From: Candidatus Aminicenantota bacterium
GTDB lineage: Bacteria; Acidobacteriota; Aminicenantia; Aminicenantales; Aminicenantaceae
NCBI GenBank assembly: GCA_030617525.1
Contig: JAUWVG010000098.1
Span: forward strand, 1 to 7,527
DNA: 7,527 nucleotides
Direction: 5' to 3'
The notes under the pieces were generated by a model that saw only the letters and a list, made by a program, of their open reading frames with translations, searched no databases and had not been told where the DNA came from. A program made the translations under genes and the position numbers. Below, in pieces: positions 1 through 4,102 of the stretch (the stretch's first letter is position 1; the number at the start of each line of letters is the position of its first letter).

Positions 1-2321
1 ACGCGTGCAAAGTTATCATCCAGGAATGAATATTCAAAAGGGACTCCGGGAAAATGTGCTTCCCATGTTTTTTCCACAAAATTTATAAGCGCCTTCATGT
101 TTTCAACACGGAAGGAGAGGGTGATCGTGTTCATCAGAGAAGTTTCGATGTCCAAAACAAGTGGTTCGACGACCTCCTGCATACCCTGGTAGTGAAAATC
201 TTCGGTGACTCCTACGATTTTTTTTGTGAGCCTATGGTAGTGAGCCATATAACTTTTCCCAATGGCTTCCTCGGGGGAAGAAAAACCCATCTCTTTAACT
301 CCGGCCAAATTGATCAGATAGGCTCCACTTTCATCATTTTCCTTGCCGCGCTGGAAGGGTCTTCCCGCGACCATATTGATTTCGTATTCCGGGATAAAAT
401 CGTAGTCCATTGTGATGACTTTAAGTCGGGCGGAATTGGCAAAATCCGGCCCCTTTGTTGACATGTAGTAGCCGCCGGATATCGAGTCTCCTGGGACGGA
501 AGAAGATACGGTGGCCCCGGTTATGGACGGGTTCTGAAGAAAATCATTCTTGATGCTTTCGTAGTCCCTTCGTAAATGCCCGAGATTGCTTTTGACACGG
601 AGGACCAGTTTCTGCTCCAGATTAAACCCGAGCGAACGCCCCTTCATGAACTTGAGTTGTTGAAAAACTGTCAGTGTGCAGATGACAAGAAAAATAGAAA
701 TGGCAAACTGCCCGATCACAAGGACCTTCTGCATCCTGGATCCCCTTGAGGTCGGCGCGAGTTTTCCCTGGAGGACGGATATGGGATTAAAGGCTGTAAG
801 AATGAGCGCGGGATAATATCCTGATCCGACACCGACAATTAGAAGCAGTCCAAACAATGAAGCCAGCACGATGGGCTGTTTCAGCCCGGCAAGAGACAGT
901 TCGGTGCCTGCCATCTGATTAAAGGGAATGAGCAGCACCAGAATCAGCCAGAAGGCAAAAATGAAGGCGATAATAGTGATGAGGAAAGACTCTCCGAGAA
1001 ACTGCCATACAAGCTGTTTACGTTGAGCACCGACGACTTTGCGCAGGCCCACCTCCTTTGTCCGTGTTGTGGAGAGGGCTGCGGACAGGTTTACAAAATT
1101 CATGCAGCCGATGAGCAGGATAAGGAAGGCGATGATCGAATAGATGGAGACGTAGTACCAGTTTCCGGGGGGATCGATCTCCATGGAAATGTGGGAAAAC
1201 ATGTGAATTCTGGTGACAGGCTGGAGAAAGTATTCGTTGAGTTTGAGTGTCCTGTTGAATTCTTCGGCATAGATCTGGCTGGCCATCTCGGCCGTTTTTT
1301 TAATCTTTGCTTCAAAATCAGATGCACTGGCTCCCGGAACCAGTTTCACATAGGTGTACTTTGCGTGAAAATTCAACCAGTCAGTCTCAAACGAGGGAAG
1401 GTTGCTCGAAAATGTCGGCATAGAGAGGAACATGTCGTATTTCAGATGTGTATTGGCGGGGGAGTTTTTCACCACCCCTGTCACTTCATAGGCCTGGATT
1501 TCGACAGAGCCAATGTCATAGTCGATCTCAATCTGGAGTGTTTTTCCTAGGGGTTCTTCTTTTCCGAAATACTTTTCGGCCATTCCTTCTGTTATAACAA
1601 CAGTGTTGGGATTGACAAGTGCCTCTTGAGGACTGCCTTTAAGCATCGGGATATTAAAAAACTGAAATATTTCTTTGTCGGCAAACCAGATGCGGTTCTC
1701 AAAAAAACGCTTCTCCTCCCGGACAACAAGCACATGGCTGGCATTTTCATAAGGAGGGACAATCCGTACAGCTTCTTCCACTTCCGGATAGCTTGCCTTG
1801 AGTTCCGGTCCTAATGGTCCCGGAGTACTGGTCGTCCATCCTTCCCCCACAGAGTTTATCCTGTGTGTGGCTACGCGGTAGATGCGGTCGGCATCTTTAT
1901 GGTGCTTATCATAGGAGAGTTCGTTGGTCACATAGAGGATGATGATCGTGCAGCAGGCCAGTCCAACGGCCAGACCCGCAATATTGATAAAAGCAAAGAT
2001 TTTTTGCCTTTTGATTTTTCTGAGGGCGATCTTTACGTAATTCGAGATAAGGGAGGGGATCCACCAGTTCTGTTCCCAGGGAGGGCGGCCGCTTTTTTTT
2101 TGGGTGTAAGATTTGTAAAATTCCGAGCCGAGGCTGTGAGCCTCTCCTATTTTTTGGACAGCCTCTTCAAAAGCATTTTTCTCTGAAGAACTTCCGTCCA
2201 TAAGGAATTCTATTTTATCCCGAAGATGGCACGCCAATTCTTCCTTGTATCCGTCCTCCAGAGCGCTGTTTTTATTGAGAGTTTTCCGCCACTGTTTTAT
2301 GGATTTTTCTAAGTCAAACAT
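1..2321 (-). CDS. FtsX/MacB-type orphan ABC permease with N-terminal prefix domain (C-terminus beyond window)
   Basis: The frame stays open from the ATG at 2319-2321 to the window edge, giving 773 residues. Residues 1-108 are cytoplasmic and contain a helical, Glu/Lys-rich prefix domain (about 1-75) of the kind found on permeases co-encoded with PadR. A first membrane helix (109-131) is followed by a periplasmic MacB-like core domain (about 132-388). Helices at 389-409, 446-466 and 484-506 form the first FtsX unit, with the family signature NFVNLSAALSTTRTKEVGLR at 408-427. A further helix (533-553) leads into a second periplasmic core domain. That domain ends near YSFLDDNFAR, the usual sequence just before the second FtsX unit, so roughly 110-120 residues and three helices are missing. 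An AAGGAG ribosome site (2328-2333) lies 6 bases before the start. No ATPase gene is visible, as is typical of acidobacterial 'duplicated orphan permeases'. The substrate is unknown. By family, MacB-like mechanotransmission or efflux is inferred. Confidence 0.93.
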   Translation of the reverse strand, partial: MFDLEKSIKQWRKTLNKNSALEDGYKEELACHLRDKIEFLMDGSSSEKNAFEEAVQKIGEAHSLGSEFYKSYTQKKSGRPPWEQNWWIPSLISNYVKIALRKIKRQKIFAFINIAGLAVGLACCTIIILYVTNELSYDKHHKDADRIYRVATHRINSVGEGWTTSTPGPLGPELKASYPEVEEAVRIVPPYENASHVLVVREEKRFFENRIWFADKEIFQFFNIPMLKGSPQEALVNPNTVVITEGMAEKYFGKEEPLGKTLQIEIDYDIGSVEIQAYEVTGVVKNSPANTHLKYDMFLSMPTFSSNLPSFETDWLNFHAKYTYVKLVPGASASDFEAKIKKTAEMASQIYAEEFNRTLKLNEYFLQPVTRIHMFSHISMEIDPPGNWYYVSIYSIIAFLILLIGCMNFVNLSAALSTTRTKEVGLRKVVGAQRKQLVWQFLGESFLITIIAFIFAFWLILVLLIPFNQMAGTELSLAGLKQPIVLASLFGLLLIVGVGSGYYPALILTAFNPISVLQGKLAPTSRGSRMQKVLVIGQFAISIFLVICTLTVFQQLKFMKGRSLGFNLEQKLVLRVKSNLGHLRRDYESIKNDFLQNPSITGATVSSSVPGDSISGGYYMSTKGPDFANSARLKVITMDYDFIPEYEINMVAGRPFQRGKENDESGAYLINLAGVKEMGFSSPEEAIGKSYMAHYHRLTKKIVGVTEDFHYQGMQEVVEPLVLDIETSLMNTITLSFRVENMKALINFVEKTWEAHFPGVPFEYSFLDDNFAR

Positions 2322-2327
2322 TTAAGA

Positions 2328-2333
2328 CTCCTT
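2328..2333 (-). promoter_or_regulatory. Ribosome binding site of the permease gene
   Basis: On the minus strand AAGGAG lies 6 bases before the ATG at 2321. This fixes the permease start and supports independent translation initiation inside the padR-permease operon, where the genes are 30 bp apart. Confidence 0.75.
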
Positions 2334-2351
2334 ATCCTTTTTCTTAGTCTT

Positions 2352-2690
2352 TCAATCGTAGGCAGGGGATGGGTCCCACATTTTAGAGAGCACTTTGTGG
2401 ACCTTCATCCACTGTTCTCTTTCTTTGTCCAATTCTTCTTTGCCGGATTCGGTTAGTTTATAGTATTTCCGCCTCCGCCCGTTCTCGGATATTTTCCATT
2501 GGGAGCGAATAAATTTTTCCCTTTCCATCTTGTGAAGGACCGGGTAGAGCATCCCTTCCGACCATTCCAGCGTTCCGCCGGACAGTTCGATAACACTCTG
2601 GATGATCTGGTAGCCGTACATTTCTCCAGGCGCGAGGATGGTGAGAATCAAAGGTTTTGTTGATGCGGCCATGAGGTTTTTTGAGACCAT
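2352..2690 (-). CDS. PadR-family transcriptional repressor
   Basis: This is a 112-residue winged-helix regulator of the short PadR type, which is a normal length. Helix-turn-helix sequence runs from about 12 to 65 (LTILAPGEMYGYQIIQ, then EWSEGMLYPVLHKMER). The basic wing is ENGRRRKYYKLTESGKEEL at 69-87, and a short C-terminal helix with Trp94 and Trp105 probably forms the dimer interface. PadR proteins are usually dimeric repressors that respond to small ligands or envelope stress and control a neighbouring transporter. Here the gene is the first of an operon with the permease, and its promoter overlaps a large palindrome, so autoregulation is likely. The chosen ATG (2690) follows a GGAG site at 2697-2700 at a spacing of 6. 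A second in-frame ATG at 2672 (residue 7) is possible but less well placed. The ligand cannot be read from the sequence. Confidence 0.95.
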   Translation of the reverse strand: MVSKNLMAASTKPLILTILAPGEMYGYQIIQSVIELSGGTLEWSEGMLYPVLHKMEREKFIRSQWKISENGRRRKYYKLTESGKEELDKEREQWMKVHKVLSKMWDPSPAYD

Positions 2691-2700
2691 GTTTCACTCC

Positions 2701-2743
2701 ATACCTAAAACTTCTAGGTATTATACCTAGAATATTTAGGTAT
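2701..2743. promoter_or_regulatory. 43-bp palindromic operator, probable PadR binding site
   Basis: This inverted repeat is centred on base 2722. Outer arms ATACCTAAA (2701-2709) and TTTAGGTAT (2735-2743) are perfect complements. Inner arms TTCTAGGTA (2712-2720) and TACCTAGAA (2724-2732) are also perfect and share the same centre. Only two of 21 base pairs fail (2710/2734 and 2711/2733). The hexamer TACCTA/TAGGTA therefore occurs four times in alternating orientation, which suggests room for two dimers. The element covers the -10 box, the spacer and the likely start site of the padR promoter. Binding by the adjacent PadR is inferred. Confidence 0.85.
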
Positions 2744-2768
2744 GTCAAATAAAAAAAAATAATTAAAG
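2720..2768 (-). promoter_or_regulatory. Consensus sigma-70 promoter of the padR-permease operon with AT-rich UP-like element
   Basis: Read on the minus strand, TTGACA (2743-2748) and TATAAT (2720-2725) are separated by exactly 17 bp, so both boxes match the consensus in full. Bases 2749-2768, just upstream of the -35, are almost pure A/T and could act as an UP element. The expected start site is near 2713, leaving a leader of about 23 nt that includes the GGAG site at 2697-2700. A promoter this strong under an overlapping operator suits an operon kept off by repression. Confidence 0.85.
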
Positions 2769-2775
2769 GGACATC

Positions 2776-2798
2776 ATACGTAATTCCAAATTACATAT
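2776..2798. repeat. 23-bp palindrome upstream of the four-helix membrane protein gene
   Basis: Arms ATACGTAATT (2776-2785) and AATTACATAT (2789-2798) flank CCA and are complementary at nine of ten pairs, with the mismatch at 2779/2795. The element ends 4 bases before the -35 box at 2803. That position suits an activator site, or a repressor site shared with the divergent padR promoter. Its sequence differs from the TACCTA-type operator, so a different protein is more likely. Confidence 0.55.
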
Positions 2799-2802
2799 CT
2801 GG

Positions 2803-2831
2803 TTGACATTCCTCTCCCTTATTTTTATCTT
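2803..2831 (+). promoter_or_regulatory. Sigma-70 promoter of the membrane protein gene
   Basis: TTGACA (2803-2808) and TATCTT (2826-2831) are 17 bp apart. The start site would fall near 2838, just ahead of the AAAGGGG ribosome site at 2846-2852 and the ATG at 2856. The spacer is pyrimidine-rich, as in the kinase promoter at 4045. Confidence 0.65.
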
Positions 2832-2855
2832 ATTACTACTGAGCCAAAGGGGATA

Positions 2856-3230
2856 ATGGTTATCAAAAAATCAATCATAAAAGGAATTTGCAGGTTTGCG
2901 CGTGTATTTGGACTCTTAATGGTTGGGTTTATTTTGCTCTTTTTTGTCGGAGAAAGTATTGGAGGGGAATCTCAGAATTTAGAAAAACTTACCACACAAG
3001 AAATCTTGCTTTTTATTGGCATGATCGCGATGGTTGTGGGTCTCATCGTGGGCTGGTTTCGACCAGGGATTGGAGGATTATGTACCCTAGATGGATTTAT
3101 CCTTTTTCTGGTTGTGGAGTTGATATACCCCCCACACAATTTTGATGTCTGGATTCTAATGGCTTTTCCAATAATTGGTCTTCTCAACATTTTCTGTTGG
3201 TGGCAGTCCAGGAAAACTGTTTTGGATTAG
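2856..3230 (+). CDS. Small four-helix membrane protein of unknown function
   Basis: The 124-residue protein has four predicted membrane helices at about 17-35, 48-66, 72-91 and 98-116. The basic N-terminus (KKSIIKGICRFAR) predicts an inside start, so both ends should be cytoplasmic. The loop GWFRPGIGG (66-74) leads into helix 3. A Glu within helix 3 (Glu88), followed by YPPH and later by FPIIGLLNIFCWW, gives a pattern seen in short uncharacterised membrane proteins of many bacteria and archaea. I cannot assign a function. An AAAGGGG site lies 3 bases before the ATG, which is close but acceptable. The gene is divergent from padR with its own promoter, and no neighbour points to a pathway. Hydrophobic content with coherent helix spacing supports this frame over two shadow frames in the same interval. 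Confidence 0.8.
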   Translation: MVIKKSIIKGICRFARVFGLLMVGFILLFFVGESIGGESQNLEKLTTQEILLFIGMIAMVVGLIVGWFRPGIGGLCTLDGFILFLVVELIYPPHNFDVWILMAFPIIGLLNIFCWWQSRKTVLD

Positions 3231-3239
3231 ATTTGACAT

Positions 3240-3293
3240 TCTTTACTCCTCGTTACAAAGACTTTTAATCCTCTTTACTCCCAGTTATCAAGA
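3240..3293. repeat. Imperfect 22-bp direct repeat, period 32
   Basis: Bases 3240-3261 and 3272-3293 match at 18 of 22 positions, sharing TCTTTACTCC, then GTTA, then AAGA. Only two copies are seen, and the intervening 10 bases (CTTTTAATCC) partly recur near 3350. The copies begin just after the membrane protein stop codon. Too few and too divergent for a CRISPR array. Function unknown. Confidence 0.5.
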
Positions 3294-3362
3294 ATCCCAT
3301 GCTGTGAGCCATTTGTCATATCTGCTTTAAAAGACCACTTTAGAAAGAACTTTAATCCTAAC

Positions 3363-3380
3363 ATTCCTGAGATCAGGAAT
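3363..3380. repeat. 18-bp palindrome in the intergenic region
   Basis: ATTCCTGA (3363-3370) and TCAGGAAT (3373-3380) are perfect complements around GA. The element lies about 32 bp upstream of the -35 box at 3412, a reasonable place for a regulator site. No T-run follows, so it is not a terminator. Confidence 0.5.
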
Positions 3381-3411
3381 ACATAAAAACCGCAGATCTC
3401 ACTTTAGACTC

Positions 3412-3440
3412 TTGACAACATATGGATTAAGACTTACATT
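3412..3440 (+). promoter_or_regulatory. Candidate promoter for a short intergenic transcript
   Basis: A perfect TTGACA (3412-3417) is followed after 17 bp by TACATT (3435-3440, four of six matches). A 15-bp perfect palindrome (TACATTA-T-TAATGTA, 3435-3449) covers the -10 and the expected start site near 3447. There is no plus-strand gene downstream, only the structured element ending at 3509, so this would drive a small RNA. Confidence 0.45.
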
Positions 3441-3446
3441 ATTAAT

Positions 3447-3509
3447 GTATCACGATTGCCGGTTAGGCAAAGGGTTTTGTCCCGCGCTAATGCCGGCTTT
3501 TTTCTTTTT
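3447..3509 (+). ncRNA. Candidate small structured RNA of about 60 nt
   Basis: The interval runs from the predicted start of the promoter at 3412 to the end of a T-run. It has no usable reading frame but folds well. In one fold, GCCGG (3458-3462) pairs with CCGGC (3493-3497), extended by TTAG/CTAA and a small GGG/CCC tip. In the other, TTGCC (3456-3460) pairs with GGCAA (3466-3470), which uses the same bases. I do not recognise a known riboswitch or sRNA family. It could equally be just the terminator of the membrane protein transcript. Confidence 0.35.
3458..3509 (+). terminator. Intrinsic terminator, plus-strand direction
   Basis: The stem GCCGG + TTAG (3458-3466) pairs with CTAA + CCGGC (3487-3497), with a two-base bulge (TG, 3491-3492). 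An inner GC pair stack and GGG/CCC close on the loop TTTTGT. The stem runs directly into TTTTTTCTTTTT (3498-3509). The T-run lies on the plus-strand side only, so it stops transcripts from 2803 or 3412. It reaches the stop codon of the convergent NYN gene. Confidence 0.7.
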
Positions 3510-3990
3510 AAGACTTCCTGTATTCCAATTTTGATTTTAAAGGGGAAAGATGCAACATAAATTTTGCATACGGTCTCAATAATGAGGAGTAATTGTTTTG
3601 GTTTGGAATAATCAACCTCTCTAATTTGTTATGTTTTTCAAGGTGTTCAATTAGACAAGAAAAATCTCCATCCCCCGAAACAATGATAGCTTTGTCATAA
3701 TTTGGCCATTCAATCATTGTATGAAGCACAAGCTCTGCATCTACATTACCTTTTGCTTTCCCTGATGGAAGAATCATCGTAGGCTTAAAAATAAGAACAT
3801 ATCCCTTTTTTTGAAGAGCTGTGTAAAGACGCTGATTCTTTGGAATATATCCAATGAACAAAAATGCTTGAGTAACTCCGAGTTTGTCCTTAAGGTATAT
3901 CCGGAATCTCTTGTAGTCTAGATTCCAACTCTGAGCCTTGATTGACAGATTTAAGTTCTGCGAATCGATAAAAGCAAAATTATTTCTCAT
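3508..3990 (-). CDS. NYN-domain (PIN-like, LabA/DUF88 family) putative ribonuclease
   Basis: The 160-residue protein is almost entirely one NYN domain, a metal-dependent nuclease fold related to PIN and FLAP nucleases. The acidic site is recognisable: Asp9 and Asn12 in FIDSQNL, Asp84 in KGNVDAELVLH (80-90), and Asp107/Asp109 in SGDGDF (105-110). The beta-strand IIVSGDGDF and a C-terminal LERLIIP strand are typical. RNA cleavage is the expected activity, but the substrate is unknown. The ATG at 3990 gives the conserved MRNNFAFIDSQNL start, although the ribosome site is weak (AGAAG close before it). Its own promoter lies at 4010-4038. The gene is convergent with the membrane protein and divergent from the kinase, so it is a single-gene unit. 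It looks more A/T-rich than its neighbours and sits in A/T-rich spacers, which is compatible with acquisition by transfer. Confidence 0.9.
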   Translation of the reverse strand: MRNNFAFIDSQNLNLSIKAQSWNLDYKRFRIYLKDKLGVTQAFLFIGYIPKNQRLYTALQKKGYVLIFKPTMILPSGKAKGNVDAELVLHTMIEWPNYDKAIIVSGDGDFSCLIEHLEKHNKLERLIIPNQNNYSSLLRPYAKFMLHLSPLKSKLEYRKS

Positions 3991-4009
3991 GTCTTCTGGT
4001 ATTTATTCA

Positions 4010-4038
4010 AATATACATTGTGTAACAATTCAGTTCAA
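4010..4038 (-). promoter_or_regulatory. Promoter of the NYN gene
   Basis: On the minus strand TTGAAC (4033-4038) and TATATT (4010-4015) are 17 bp apart. The start site would lie near 4003, leaving a leader of about 13 nt. The spacer contains a small palindrome, ATTGT-GTA-ACAAT (4017-4029), which could be an operator. The -35 is only 6 bp from the divergent kinase -35 at 4045. Confidence 0.6.
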
Positions 4039-4044
4039 ATCTAT

Positions 4045-4073
4045 TTGACACTCTTTCCCTAAATCTATATTCT
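4045..4073 (+). promoter_or_regulatory. Promoter of the receptor kinase gene
   Basis: TTGACA (4045-4050) and TATTCT (4068-4073) are 17 bp apart. An overlapping TATATT at 4066 would need a 15-bp spacer and is less likely. Transcription would begin near 4080, with the AGAGGG ribosome site at 4089-4094. It is back-to-back with the NYN promoter, so the two may interfere or share regulation. Confidence 0.6.
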
Positions 4074-4102
4074 ATTTTCACTTAGCAAAGAGGGATATGG
4101 TA

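Noticed and set aside
54..461. Plus-strand reading frame of 135 codons
   Set aside because: It lies antisense within the permease, whose minus-strand frame is continuous and has clear domain structure. No ribosome site and no recognisable protein.
1023..1550. Plus-strand reading frame of 175 codons
   Set aside because: Antisense shadow of the permease FtsX and periplasmic region. It is Cys/His/Gly-rich with no coherent fold pattern.
2458..2748. Minus-strand frame of 96 codons overlapping padR
   Set aside because: It starts upstream of the promoter -10 box and covers padR in another frame. The padR frame has the family motifs.
3240..3400. Possible CRISPR array or type III toxin-antitoxin RNA repeats beside the NYN nuclease
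   Set aside because: Only two imperfect copies 32 bp apart, with a 10-bp gap and no regular spacers. The nuclease is convergent, not downstream of the repeats on the same strand as type III systems require.
3447..3509. Known riboswitch (fluoride, c-di-GMP or preQ1 type)
   Set aside because: Some short strings looked suggestive, but the conserved cores of these classes are absent and no plus-strand gene follows.
4097..4102. Upstream ATG as the kinase start
   Set aside because: It lies only 2 bases after the AGAGGG site. The ATG at 4103 has better spacing and gives the MECPKC start common to zinc-ribbon proteins. The upstream start is not excluded.
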